Part shown: positions 40,962-52,815 of the stretch, in pieces
Numbering within the stretch: position 1 is the first letter of the stretch
How the letters are laid out: every line of letters starts with the position of its first letter
Origin: Triplophysa rosa
Taxonomy: Eukaryota; Chordata; Actinopteri; Cypriniformes; Nemacheilidae
Assembly: GCF_024868665.1 (NCBI RefSeq)
Contig: NC_079894.1
Span: 5,667,426-5,731,425 of the forward strand
DNA length: 64,000 nt
Direction of reading: 5' to 3'
Translations under genes and position numbers: made by a program
The notes under the pieces: generated by a model
Database searches by the model: none
What the model was told of the DNA's origin: nothing
What the model saw: only the letters and a program-made list of their open reading frames with translations

Positions 40962-42545
40962 GCGCTAAAAGTGGTACTAGTTTTCTTCTAATAAACACAC
41001 AGCGCTTTAGTGGCCGATGGCGTGCGTGCCTGCGCTCTGCACGTTTAGTTGACAGCCTTGACTCCTAGAGGCAACCTGCAGCGTATCCGTCCGTGTCCTG
41101 CCATTTCGGGGTTAATGTTAACCCAGTGTGACGTGTCACGGTGGAATCTAGGTCAAGAGATGCACTGCCGCAGACTGCCGTAGACCGCAGAGCCTCGCCT
41201 CGTGCACGTGACGTCCCTCCCCTCTCTGTGTCATATGACAGGGGAGGGGGGGGGCGTGGGGTCGTATTCTTCCCTGGTTGGGTCATAGTAGTAGTAGTAG
41301 AAGCGAGAGCACATGGACACACGCTGTCACATGCTAAAGCACGAGTACTGCAGTGGACACAAAACTGCATCCACACCCAGAATGTCAGACTGTCATTTAA
41401 ACCAAACCTAGCTGATGTAAGACCTGAGATCTAGACGCGGTCACTTTATGGATCATTTTTACATTTTATTATACTGTTCAATTATTTATTGAACGTAAGT
41501 GCATTTTATTATTTTTATGTTCTTTGTAAACCTTCAAGAATGATAAAACTACTCTGCTTTCAATTCCCAAATTGTTTTTGAATCACCCGTCTCCACACTC
41601 ATGATTCATCTTTTCAAATCCTTTCAACTCTGTTTGACTACTACTGTTCCTCGTCTTCACCGCTGCGCTCTTCACCCATTGGCTGTCGGCACAATTTGGG
41701 TTGAAAAATATTTTTAGGCTCCATGGAAACAGCAGAATGTTCCGGCTCCCTCCTCAGCCAATGGGATTCCAGGGTGGGTATGTTGTTGTCAAATGAGAAA
41801 CCTCAGTTCAGATGGTACCATCCTGCCCCCACCTGAGGGGTGTAAAGCTGGCAGGGGGGCTTAGGGGGTTCAAGACAGATACAGCAGTGCCTGTTTAGCC
41901 CTGCTGGCCGCCCTAAATTCCATGAGATCACGGTTATGCCAAGATGTAAAGACAACACACCCCCACATGCTCGGAAGTATGCACTGTAGGTCAGTGAGAC
42001 GCAGCATCGACCTGTTTACATCATTTCAACGTTTAGAATCAAAGTCCTTTGAAGAAGTCTTTCAATGAGGTGACACTCTGTTTACGTGGCAGAATTGCTT
42101 GAATCCTTGTTTTGAAGTCACCGCAGGAGCTCTGACTCCTGTGCCGACTGAGCTCAGAGACCGTAAGAGAAGGTGAATCACAATGAGAACGCACTCTTTT
42201 CAGGGAACATATGATTCTTATTTGAGCAGATTTAGCACAGCCCGCAGGGAGGGGGTCGCTTTGGAGTGTCAGGTTTGGGCTAGAGAAACACTTTGACTGC
42301 TAGATGGCGGCATGATCCTGCAGTAGGATCCACCCAATGACTGTTTGACGTTCTCAGCATTCTGTAGCTTTTACCCTGCAGTCGGGAGTGTGTGAGATTG
42401 AGTGTTCAAGAGGATAATGCAGCAGCGTTTGGGTGGCTTCTCATTTTCTAGAGGTTCTCAAACGTGTCGTGGGAGACCTCTAGTATTGCACATTTTGTGT
42501 CTGCCTCATCTGACACACCCGATTTAAGTGTAAGGGTTCTTTATA
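40962..42545. other. cyrib: cyrib intron 1, GC-rich unique region
   Basis: 40990-41450 is CpG-rich with an inverted repeat GGGTTAA-TG-TTAACCC (41109-41124, HNF1-like), CACGTGACGTCC near 41204 and a short GTA repeat. 41650-42500 is also free of recognised repeats. Candidate alternative promoter or enhancer; no exon shown. Confidence 0.35.
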
Positions 42546-43274
42546 CACTGCACATAAAAATAAGGGAACACCTGATCATCACAGCATAACACCAAGTCAG
42601 TTGACCTTCAGGAACATCAATCAACCCGGTAAGGAAGCATAAGTGATTGTGAACCATTTTCACTTGTTTTGGGGCAAATAAAAGCGACAACAGGTACACT
42701 GCAAGGGTGGTCTGGCAACAGCAAGGGTGGTCTGGGGAGGGCCCGTTCTCGGAGGGTCTTACAGACCTCCACGTGCTATGAAGTATGGGGATGAAATCCT
42801 CAGATCTATTGTCAGATCTTATGCTGGTATGGGGCAGCGTCCTCCTGGTGCATGATAACGCCCGGCCTCATGTGGCCAGAGTCTGTAGGCAGTTTCTGGA
42901 TGATGAAGGCATTGATGCCATTGACTGGCCCTCATTTATGCTCACTTACTGTATGCTCTGATCTAAGTCATTGTTGGGAGTGCAATACGGGCACGTGGGA
43001 CCATGCACATTACTGACTAACATTATGAGTTACTGTGATGAAATTCAAGCAAGTTGAATCGGCCAGTATTTCCATTTTTTAAAAAGTGATTTTACTGTAA
43101 TTCCTGCCCTGAATGAGTTATGATTTTGGCTTTTATTGACCATTGTCAGATTAATTTGTTCTCACAACATTATGCAAAGTAGCCAAAGTAAGTGAAGAGT
43201 TTTAACCTGGATATTTCGGTCATTGAGATCTATAAAATGAGATTTAGGTGTTCCCATCATTTTTTTGAGCAGTG
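42546..43274 (+). mobile_element. Degenerate Tc1/mariner element with transposase remnant
   Basis: Flanked by TA, ends CACTGCACATAAAAATAAGG and TTTTTTTGAGCAGTG. About 42842-42937 translates as HDNARPHVARVCRQFLDDEG then IDAIDWPSF, the region around the second catalytic Asp of Tc1-type DDE transposases. Most of the gene is deleted; not functional. Confidence 0.85.
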
Positions 43275-43698
43275 TATTTGTATATTAAGGGCCAACAATG
43301 AGTTCTTTATATCAACATCAGTTTAAATGCTGCAAACTATGTTTACATTCTCTAACTGAGCCGCAAACAAAATACTTTTTTTTATTGCAAACTAAAAAAT
43401 TGTTCTAAATAAATGCACAGTTTGTCACCTTTAGGTACTTGAAAATGTGATGCAAAAAAAAAACTGAGGCCGATATGAACTAAAAGATGTAAAAAAACGG
43501 ATTTAATGCACAATTTTTATGTACACATTCTCTGCACCATTGTCAATCCTAAATTCATTTTAAGAGCCTGCCTTTCATAAAAAACTGAAGAAGCTTGCTC
43601 ATTTTATTAGCTGAAGTGGAAACTTTAATGTGTTGCATGTCAAATGCATGAAAGTAAATCTGTAAAAGATGTTTTTCTTTGTTTATTCTCTCCTTTAG

Positions 43699-43788
43699 GG
43701 CTCTCACGGTTCGTAATGGGGAATCTGATCAAGGTTCTCACACGAGACATTGACAACAATGCCGGGAACTTTTTCCTGGACTTTGAAA
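43699..43788 (+). CDS. cyrib: cyrib first coding exon
   Basis: Acceptor CCTTTAG ends at 43698; 17 untranslated bases precede ATG at 43716, which has G at -3 and G at +4. Coding part 73 bp, ending DFE plus one base before GTAAGT. Gly2 starts a myristoylation signal. Confidence 0.94.
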
Positions 43789-46700
43789 GTAAGTGTTGTG
43801 ATTTCTGCAGTGCTGAATGCACCACAGTATGAATAAATCATTCACATCACCGCCTCATTGCTAAATGTTTTGCTGCATTGTTTACGGTTGTTACTGTATG
43901 TTTGCTGTTTCTTGTGAGTTGTCTCATGTGCCAAGAGCATTTTAGAATGCATAGTGTGTTTTAATTCAAGTCGAGGCTTAAGTGTAGGGGCGATCGTGGT
44001 GTCGCTGCCCCCAGAATCTGGAACGCCTTACCATCATTAAGACAAGCTTGTTCTCTGAATATGTTTAAGTCCAGGCTAAAGACATTTTTATTTTCTCAAG
44101 CGTATGATTGATGTGTTATTCTGTTTGTTTGTTTTTTTCTATTTTTCTTGTCTGTGTCCTTTACTGGAAAGCACATTGGTCAACGGTAGTTGATATGAAT
44201 TGTGCTATATAAATAACTTGTCATTGTCATTTTTGAGCGTGATGGCTTTTGCAAGTGGATTATTAAAAAACATGTATGCCGAGCTAAAAAGTTTTGCTTA
44301 TTATATGCACGTTGCAAATTTTCTAGTTTCGCATCCATTGTAATTTGAATATTTACAGAAATATCTCTTTAATTATGCTTAAATTATTCTGAGAGCAAAC
44401 AACCCACACCCATTGCAGCCTAGCTGGCATATAAATATATTGTACACATACAGCCGCGCAAAAATGAAGAGACCATTTCAGAGACCGGTTTTCTGTTTTT
44501 AAAATGTACTATTTAATGGTATGTGTTTAGGTAAAATGATCATTTTTGTTTCATTTTGTGAACTACTAACACTATTTCTACCAAATAACAGATACATGTA
44601 ATGTTTCTATTTGCATTTATTTGCAGAAAACTAAAACTGGAGAAACAGGTCAAAATAAAAGAAAAGATGCTCTGTATTTTTTCACAACTCAAATACTGAA
44701 AAGAAAACAAGTTCATGTTCACTTTTTAGGCAATACAACAGCATATTTTGTACATTTATTTAGGGACAGTGCCTTGTCTTGTGTCTTGTCATGCTGTCAG
44801 TCTTTCACGTTGCTGTTTGATGACTTTACGTCACTGAGGGGTTTGATTTTGTTGAAATTCAACAGACACTGGACTGGAATGGTCACGATACGTCTAGAAA
44901 TGAACATTTGAAAAAAGGTCTTTGAATTTTTTCTGCGGCTGTATACTGTGAGACACGATGCTAAGTAGTTAGCTAACTTGTGTGGCATGTCATGCAGAAA
45001 GTACATCCACATTGAAACGTCTGGCTTTCCCATAACAGACGTTCTACGTGACTATGAGAAAAATATTTAGGTCATTTCCAGTAGATAAACGTGTGGCATG
45101 TTGATGTGTGTGACATCTATTTTTAAAACATACCAAACATTTCATATCTGTCTCATCGCTTGCATACAAGTTATTACCTATTCGCATGCCAGAGATAACC
45201 ACGTGTTACACAGAAGCAGACTCGACCCAAGATTACTATCATGGATATGAAGATACGGTACGAATTGAGCTGATCTCTCCTCCGCATTCTCTCCGCTCTG
45301 CAGATGCCAAGCCCACAGAAGCAGAGAGGAGAGTATGGGAGGAGGTCAATGCGGTGCTAAAAGAGTCTGTGAGCATACTACACGACCTGCAGTCTTACAG
45401 CGGAGCAGGTGAAGCCATCAGACAGGCAAGTACAGTACCCATAATGCATTTCAGGCTCTCCAGACATCAGCCGGTGCTTTCACAAGGAGTACGTAGACTC
45501 ACGTTGTGCTTTCTGCTGCAAAACAGAGATAAGAGAGATTTAATCGAGTGCTTTCTGTTATAACAGCTATTAAAATGGTTATTAAAAACGGGCAGTTGAG
45601 AATCGTTGAGAGAAAATAAGCTGCTTATGCGTGCCACTTGTGTGCACAGTGGATACCCAGAAAAACGCCCGCTGTGGTGTGAAACGGGTGCGAGTTCCCT
45701 AATTCATTGCATTTCTGTTCCTGCTAATGTTGTAAAAATGTTTCCATATCCCCAGTTGTGTTTTGACTGTGTATGTTCTTCCCTCAGGCCATACAGCATC
45801 CGAACGATGAGCGTGTGCAGGAGGGGGCGTGGACCGCTGTGGTTCCACTAGTGGGCAAACTGAAGAAGTTTTATGAGTTCTCACTAAAATTGGGTATGTT
45901 GTTTTATTCCTTAAAAGTGCACAGTACACAAAAACTATAAATGATAATACTGCTGTTGTAAGTCACAGGTGATAAATGAGAGATTGGTTTAGTGAACTCC
46001 ATCTACAGTCCCAGTTTGGAAGACGCTTTGCTTGCTTGAATGATTCCTCACGGGATATACGTATGGTCCACTGACCCACTTACCATTTTAGCTGCTCTGA
46101 GCTTATTTCAGCCTTGAATGCCACGTATGGCCACCCTTATGCATGTCAAAGGAATAGTTCACTCGAATTTAAAAATTCAATTATTCATTAAATAAATGTA
46201 TTATTTATTATTTCAATAATAATACTTTATTTACCATCATGCCATCCCAGATGTATGACTTCCATAATTGTATAACTAAATACCGTGCTGTTATCTTATA
46301 CGGTGCTCAAAAAGCACATTTATCCATCATTAAAGTAATCCAAAAACAATTCATTGCATCATTTTTGGTAAACACTGGAAACGGGTCTCACAGACCCGAA
46401 AGCTACACAAGGGTCAAATTGAGCTAATATATTGTTACAGCATGTCATGTTCATTCATTTTAGACCACTGCGTTCGGTTACATAAATACAAACTTAAATA
46501 CATGTATTTTATATTTAAGACGTATTTTTTACTGTGTTTTTGTACGTCGGTGGGTCGGAGTGATTCAGATGGAGGGATTGATGTTGAGAAATAGGTCACG
46601 GCCTAATTAAACCTGACATGGCCCATAATCGCACATAAACAGCAGCCAGTGTGTGCGCTCTCTGCTCAAAGATCTAAAACATCAAAGATCTAACATCACA

Positions 46701-49700
46701 TCTGTGTTTATCCACCAGAGGCTTGATCAGATGGCCATCTGAACTCCAACTCTTTCCGTGCTTTATTTGTACCCCCATCAATCACCATAGTCATAAACAT
46801 TTATCAGGAGGTCTTTCTTTCTCTCGTTCTGTATGTCCTGTAGAAGATGCTCTTCAAGACCTGTTGGAATACCTCACCAGCGCGCGCTGCAGTCCGACGC
46901 AACATCTGGAGCAGGAGCAGGCTCTGGCACGGCAGTTCGCCGAGATCCTGCATTTCACGCTGAGGTTCGATGAGCTGAAGGTAAGCAGGCAACCTCGGGA
47001 CACACTGAGGTCTTGTGCGCCGTCACTTCGTAATGTGCTTCATCCATACAGCTGTAGTGAAGCCTCCAATAAAGGAATGATCATAAAAAGACGTGACGGC
47101 GGGCAAGAAGGGAGTCTGTGTGAATTGTAGAGCAGAGTAGGAATCAGTAGAGTCAAGTAGATGATAGGAAGCGTGACGGGATGTCAACACAAGAAAGAGA
47201 GCTACAGTAGAGTATTGAGTAAGTGGAAGAAAGAGGTTGTCATTATTTCACACCTGCGAGTCTTTTTTGTGGATTTCACGTCCAAAATTTTGCTTGCCGA
47301 TGACACTTTAGAATAACAGATTAAGGGTTTATGAAAAAAAAATGTGGGCGCAATGCCCACTGGTGTAACCCACACACTCAAATCAAAAACATACAGAACA
47401 TCTACTGACCAAACATCAGATGCAACTCATGTCCTTAGACTTTTCCTCAATGCACCACCAGAAGTTTACCTAGCATTTTTTCTAACAAGCTCCATATGGC
47501 GACAAATATGTGGAATATTTCTCCAATTATGCAAGTTAAACAGAAACTCTTTGGAAGTTTAAAAGAAATATAAACAAAAACAGTTTGGGAACAAAACCGA
47601 GAGACAATAGTTGTGTCCCAAATGACACGCACTATGCGCTCTACCATCTAGTGTATAGGGTAGTATATCATCTCAAATGGAATACTTAACGGTTTCACAC
47701 TACTTGGAAGTATAGGTGGGCAGTTACGGCCGTGACATTTTCTGTCAAACATGAAATATAAATTCTCAGAGATTTATGCGCGCATGTCTGACAGCGTAAA
47801 TAGGTGTCTCTGAATTGTTAAAAAAGGCCTCTCAAAATGCTTGCTAAGTTGCTACGGATGCGAAAAACGCAGAAAATCGAACCCAGTCCGATTTTTTTAT
47901 GACGGACGAAAATATCGGAGGCAGTGTGTAAATGTGATTGACACAACGTGAGGTCGTATTTATTTTTTAACGTGCGGAAATTTCGGACGCAAATTTAGGA
48001 CTCAATGTGCAATGGGCTTAAATGTAGAAAAAATGAAAAACTATCGTTACATTTGCAGGTACATGAGAAGAGATAGAAAAATACAGCTGCTGACCGATTT
48101 CCCGTGGCATTTTTAGTTATCATCGATGATGACATCACTGCACGCGAGAAACCTGACAAGTCTCAAATTTCCGAGTGAATGTGGATTTCTGCGTAGCCGG
48201 TTTATTGATATGCATGTTAACACGTGAAAACAGGTTTCTTTTATAAGCTGATTTTTGATAGATATCTGTTTATTTTGTGCATGTAAACGCACTCAATGCT
48301 ATGGAAAATGTCTGATAAAATTGATTCGTAAGCCACTTAATTTTCTTTCCCATTACGTAGTTAACTCGGCAGGAACATGATTCATCTCATTAGTTGAACT
48401 AATGTAATACAAAGTCCAGTTGCAACTAATTAGTCAATTTAATGGAAAATCCAGAGAATCTGTAGAGAATCTGTTGTTTTTACATTATTTTACTGATGAG
48501 GTCTGCCAACAAACCCAAAGATAGATCAAATGTCCATATGCCTATATCAATTTGTAATCGCTTACTTGAATTCATATATCCAATGTGAATTAAATATTGA
48601 TGAACAAATTTCCCATTGTGTACTAGTGAAAAGTTGAAATATGCCCGCATTCAGCTGCCAGTTCTGCATTTTAACGCTCGCCTTCTCTCTTGCCAGATGA
48701 CCAACCCGGCCATCCAGAATGACTTCAGCTACTACAGAAGAACCCTGAGTCGCATGCGGATCAACAATCAAGCAGTGAGTGTATCCGGATCTCGCTCTCC
48801 ATGAAAATGAGATCTCTCATTATCACAGGGCTTACGTTTTTGTAGTGCCCCGTTCCCCCGTGTCATGGGGGTTAATGAGAGCACTTCGGTTCTCTGATGG
48901 TCTGGATCTTTAGGTGACAGCAGAGCAAATCCTGACTCAGACATATCGCTCTCATCTCACGCTCGGCATCTCTTACACTTTTCCTGCATTTCTTTTGTAC
49001 GTCTCCCTTCGCGTTCTTTCATGTTTTGGCTGACGCGGAGCAAAGCGCGCCCGGCTGACGTTGAGATGGTTGAGCGTGTTAATGACTTGAGTCTCATTAG
49101 CGGGTGCTGTATCATCAGGGAGGGTCTCAATAGGGGTCGACGCAGAGGATCGTTGACCTTGCCTCAGCAATTAAAAGCACTCTCTGCGAGGAATAATCAT
49201 GACGGCACTTTTCATCTCATGAAACGTGTGCTCAGCTCCGGACGAACACGTATTAGGAATTCGGGACATGTCTGCGGATTAAAGCAGGATTTACATTTCA
49301 TTTTTAGCATACTGCAACGAATGAAATGTTTCGAGACTGGTGCTAAACTGCCTTTTCAGCACATCTCAATGCCCAGTTTTCATTTCCATTTTCCTGATTA
49401 ACTACTTGAGTAAAGCTGAGCGAGGAAAAGCTCATACATCACCTCCAAAAAGCCAAGTGGCTTAACTGACCCTTCTTCAAATGATATAGATTGTTCACAT
49501 TAAGAGTATTAATAAAATGATCTATGTTGTCTTTTTTTAAAGGCAGAGGAGCATAATGAAGTTGACAACGAACTGGCCAATCGCATGTCTCTCTTTTACG
49601 CCAATGCCACGCCCATGCTGAAAACGTTAAGCGATGCCACAACTAAATTCGTATTAAAGGTAGGTGGTTGGATTTGCACAGAATTTAAAGGCTTGTCCAA

Positions 49701-51200
49701 ATCTCCCTCATTAATACCAACCAATATAATACACAGTAACTTATATAATTAGTTTTAGCCAAGAATTAAACTGCATTACTTTTAGTGTCCTTTAACTAAC
49801 CGATGCTTTCTCTGATCAGCATGCAGAGTTACCAGTAGAGAACACGACAGATTGTCTGAGTACAATGGCAAGTGTTTGTAAAGTCATGTTAGAGACACCG
49901 TAAGTCAACACATCTATTTTTAATCGTCCCTTCTGTTTCCTCGTGTAGCAGGTTGTAACTTTGTACTGTAATTTCATCCCTGTGTGTGTGTGTATTGATC
50001 AGGGAGTACCGCACTCGCTTCGCTAGTGAGGAAACTGTTTCATTCTGTCTGCGTGTGATGGTGGGTGTGATCATTCTGTATGACTACGTCCATCCTGCTG
50101 GAGCCTTCGTCAAATCCTCAAAAATCGATGTGAGTCTAATTTTCATTGTGATCAATGGTCAATAGGGGTGTCATGATATAGACGGTTTCAGCAGCAACAA
50201 CATAAACGTCCAAACTTAACTTCCAGTAGACCTCTGCAAAGAATCAATATCTGTGGGGTAGCTTTAATTGAATTTATTACAATGAATATATAATAAAATA
50301 TGAATATAAATTAAACATGAAATAAATCGTGTGCAGCCTCTAGCCAGACCGATAACTTGGGACCAGGTGCGTACATCCGATGAAACCAACTCTTACCAGT
50401 ATTGACAGTGACTGTGATATTAAAAATTGTGATTATCAATACCGTTTAATTCTGCATGATAATATGATAATATCGTAATTAATTCAGCGCCCGTTTAAAA
50501 TTTTGCATTAAGAGCCGCAATGGTTACAAACTCTCCACCTCCATACACTTGTATTTCATGATTCATTGATCAAAAAGGAGAAAATGCAAAATAAACAAAA
50601 TTAAAGATGAATTTGACTGAAAACATAAAATGTAAAATGACATGTTTTGTATATTTGCAGTCAATTTGTGTAATTTGACATTTTTTACCGCATTTCAAAA
50701 ATACATGAATTCATTAAAATAAAATTACTAATTATGTATATTTTCAAAACACATTTCAATAGACACTGCGCTAATATTGTTCTCATAATTTCTTTTGACC
50801 TCGTGTTGAAAATCTGATATCATGACAGTCCAGTCCTATATTCCATGTTCAGTATACTTTTTTATATGAAAACATAACTCTCCTTTTTATGATATAGATG
50901 AAAGGATGCATTAAGGTACTGCGATATCAGCCGCCCAACAGTGTGGAGGGGCTTCTCAATGCACTCAGGTTTGTGAGTTGCCTTCTTTTATACATTTGGT
51001 AGTTGTTCAGCATGTATTCTTATTGAATTATTAATGTCTGAACACAGTTATTGAATATACAGCAGGAGTAGTTCAGTCTGATTCGCTAATAAATTATTCT
51101 CGCGAGCTGTTTATTATCTTTTGTGTGTCACAGGTACACAACGAAACATTTGAATGACGAGACTACCGCCAAGCAAATCAAAAACATGTTACAAGCTTGA
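43716..51200 (+). CDS. cyrib: CYRI-B (FAM49B), Rac1-binding inhibitor of Scar/WAVE signalling
   Basis: Ten coding exons give 325 residues plus stop, frame kept throughout; the human protein has 324. CYRI proteins bind active Rac1 through a DUF1394 fold shared with CYFIP and so damp Scar/WAVE-Arp2/3 actin assembly at lamellipodia and macropinosomes. Visible: MGN start with Gly2 for N-myristoylation (membrane targeting); Arg160-Arg161 in [10 protein letters not shown], the known Rac1-contact pair, at exactly the published numbering; strongly conserved [21 protein letters not shown] and [15 protein letters not shown] segments. [16 protein letters not shown] and SRMRINN are B-type rather than CYRI-A. 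The N-terminal exon encodes [20 protein letters not shown], the form that in mammals I recall as an alternative to MGNLLKVLTC. Confidence 0.97.
43975..44230 (+). mobile_element. L2-type LINE 3' end
   Basis: Frame [20 protein letters not shown] then [10 protein letters not shown] is the C-terminus of L2-like reverse-transcriptase ORFs, followed by ATTGTGCTATATAAATAACT and a TCATTG-type tail. 5' truncated. Confidence 0.8.
44451..44941. mobile_element. Tc1-like MITE, full length
   Basis: 491 bp flanked by TA; ends CAGCCGCGCAAAAATGAAGA and TTCTGCGGCTG. Same family as 28064-29200 in opposite orientation, without its insert. Confidence 0.85.
45304..45425 (+). CDS. cyrib: cyrib coding exon 2 (GC donor)
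   Basis: 122 bp after GCTCTGCAG. Encodes [20 protein letters not shown] through SGAGEAIRQ, residues 25-65. The donor is CAG/GCAAGT, a strong GC-AG type site; the nearest GT lies 9 bases on (ACA/GTACCC), would add Ala-Ser-Thr and is weak. Confidence 0.92.
45788..45893 (+). CDS. cyrib: cyrib coding exon 3
   Basis: 106 bp after TTCCCTCAG, before GTATGT. Encodes [20 protein letters not shown] then [15 protein letters not shown]. Confidence 0.96.
46145..46340. mobile_element. TTAA-type MITE remnant
   Basis: AGGAATAGTTCACTCG then TTTACCATCATGCCATCCCA and TGTATGACTTCC. Right arm missing. Confidence 0.55.
46844..46980 (+). CDS. cyrib: cyrib coding exon 4
   Basis: 137 bp after TCCTGTAG, before GTAAGC. 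Encodes [20 protein letters not shown] then [20 protein letters not shown] and RFDELK. Confidence 0.96.
46981..48696. other. cyrib: cyrib intron 4
   Basis: Around 47610-47740 is a fish repeat-like stretch (TTGTGTCCCAAATGACACGC). Otherwise unassigned. Confidence 0.4.
48697..48774 (+). CDS. cyrib: cyrib coding exon 5 (Rac1-contact arginines)
   Basis: 78 bp, phase 0, after TTGCCAG, before GTGAGT. Encodes [20 protein letters not shown] then RINNQA, residues 147-172, with Arg160-Arg161. Confidence 0.97.
48775..49542. other. cyrib: cyrib intron 5, apparently unique
   Basis: No recognised transposon; GC-richer part at 48800-49280. Candidate conserved non-coding sequence. Confidence 0.35.
49543..49659 (+). 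CDS. cyrib: cyrib coding exon 6
   Basis: 117 bp after TTTTTTTAAAG, before GTAGGT. Encodes [20 protein letters not shown] then [19 protein letters not shown]. Confidence 0.96.
49820..49899 (+). CDS. cyrib: cyrib coding exon 7
   Basis: 80 bp after CTGATCAG, before GTAAGT. Encodes [20 protein letters not shown] then KVMLET. Confidence 0.96.
50003..50129 (+). CDS. cyrib: cyrib coding exon 8
   Basis: 127 bp after TTGATCAG (preceded by a TG run), before GTGAGT. Encodes [20 protein letters not shown] then [20 protein letters not shown] and ID. Confidence 0.96.
50175..50410. repeat. Dispersed repeat, copy 1
   Basis: Shares ACGGTTTCAGCAGCAACAAC, AAACTTAACTTCC, AGACCTCTGCAAAGAATCA and the ending GCGTACATCCGATGAAAC with 59935-60660, in the same order. 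Confidence 0.7.
50898..50968 (+). CDS. cyrib: cyrib coding exon 9
   Basis: 71 bp after GATATAG, before GTTTGT. Encodes [20 protein letters not shown] then NAL. Confidence 0.96.
51134..51200 (+). CDS. cyrib: cyrib last coding exon
   Basis: 67 bp after GTGTCACAG to TGA at 51198-51200. Encodes [20 protein letters not shown] then Ala; mammalian forms stop one residue earlier. Confidence 0.96.
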
Positions 51201-51570
51201 CCATGTCTACCCAAAGTATTACCGCTCAAATACATTTGACCAGACGCTCGCGCAGTTTTTGTAATACGGGAATAGCCATGTATCATGTGGCAGCTACTGT
51301 TGACAGTCTGTTTTTATTTTAATTGTTGTAGTTATTTACATTTTATTTGACTAGAATTAAAGTTGTGTGGCCTTTAGATTTTAATAAAACTTCTTTGTTG
51401 TGGTGCCGCCCTAACAGAGATGAGCTGAATTCACTTTTACCATGTTCCCTACGGTTGACTGAGCAGCCAGGCAGTTTTTTGGCGTATTTTAACTGTTTGC
51501 TTTATAATGACAAATTTTACTGTGACTTTTATTAACAACTGAACTGAATAAACTTATTTTAACCAATTGA
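51201..51570 (+). other. cyrib: cyrib 3' untranslated region
   Basis: Short 3' end with AATAAA at 51383-51388 and 51547-51552. The second, followed by T-rich sequence, is the likelier main signal. Confidence 0.65.
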
Positions 51571-52575
51571 GTGGCGTGTGAACAGCATTTATATTATGTA
51601 AGAAGGACTTCTTGAAATCCCATTTCAAAACAATTATTTCCGAACCCACAACCTTTTTACTAGCATAGTATCAGGATCATCATTTCCAGTGAATGTGTTT
51701 ATTCCAGTAAGTCATTACGTATAATACAGTCCGCTCACCAAGATGTAATTTATTGTTCTGGCCCTTTCAATCCCCACAGAATACTCAAGGAAGCCCAATA
51801 CCTGGAACAATATACAAACGCATTTTTATAGAAATCCAGCCCGTCCTCCTTTCTGCGTACTAGATTGTAACATCTCTTCCACTTTCCTAAAGACTGTTTA
51901 GAAAATCCGTGCTGTCCATTGGCCTTTGATGGTCAACTGGTTAATCGGAATGGAACATGATTCCCACATCATCCAGCCCAGGAAGTGGGAGTTTGTTACA
52001 CAGCCGTATGAGTAATACATTCCCTGCTCCAACTTACTGCTAAAGTATTTGATCTGCCTCCCTCTGGAACCGAACTCCATCTGCGAGGGAACCTCTCCCA
52101 GTTTGTATTACGATTCGATCTGCTTCGTATCTGCGACCTCGGCGGTGTTATTGTCTCGCTCATCGGCTCTGGGTTGAGATCGCACACCCTTTCCTTCTGT
52201 TTGTCTGGCTGTCTCAGCGTGTGTCATCAACAGGCACATATTTTCCCTCCTGTGGCATGTGTGATTCTTGCCCCCGCTGTTCCATCTTTCCTCGTCGGAA
52301 GCCCACTGTTTTTTTAATGGCTTTCCTGATGAGCTCGGACGCTTTTCCCGGGAGGCCGGTGTGAGGCCAAATCCCTGTCTATTCACTCTACCTCTGTGAG
52401 AAAGATACTTGCGATGACTTCCTGCCAATACCACTGAGTGTGCGACCCATAATTCCAGAGCGCTGCCTCGCTGTATGGGCCGCATAATGCAGACCAAACA
52501 CCATATGTTCATTAGATCCCGACTGCTGGCATTTGAATCTGTCTTTAGAAGTTACTACAGAAACACAAAAAGACT
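51571..52575. other. Region downstream of cyrib
   Basis: No gene or recognised repeat. Several short frames on the minus strand have no family resemblance and no splice context. Confidence 0.5.
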
Positions 52576-52579
52576 AGTA

Positions 52580-52815
52580 TGAAAATTCTTTCGTGTGCTC
52601 GCGCTCATGTCATTTCAAACCTGAATGACTTTCTTTCTTCGGCAGAACACAAAAGAAGATATTTTGAAGAACAACACTGGCCCCCATCGATTTTCACTGT
52701 ATGACATTTCTCAAAATATCTGCTTTTGTGTTCCACGGAAGGACGAGTCATATTCAGGCTTAAAATGACATGAGGGTGAATAAAAGAGTTTTTGGGTGAA
52801 CTCTTTAAGAACGTG
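52580..52815. mobile_element. TTAA-type MITE, diverged
   Basis: CTTTCTTCGGCAGAACACAA, GATATTTTGAAGAACA left arm; GAGGGTGAATAAAAGAG and TTTTGGGTGAACTC right. Confidence 0.7.

Noticed and set aside
41065..41434. Overlapping frames in the GC-rich block of cyrib intron 1
   Set aside because: Both strands open because of CpG-rich, stop-poor sequence; no homology or splice sites.
52108..52512. 134-codon minus frame downstream of cyrib
   Set aside because: Low-complexity charged sequence with no family, no splice sites and no poly(A) context.
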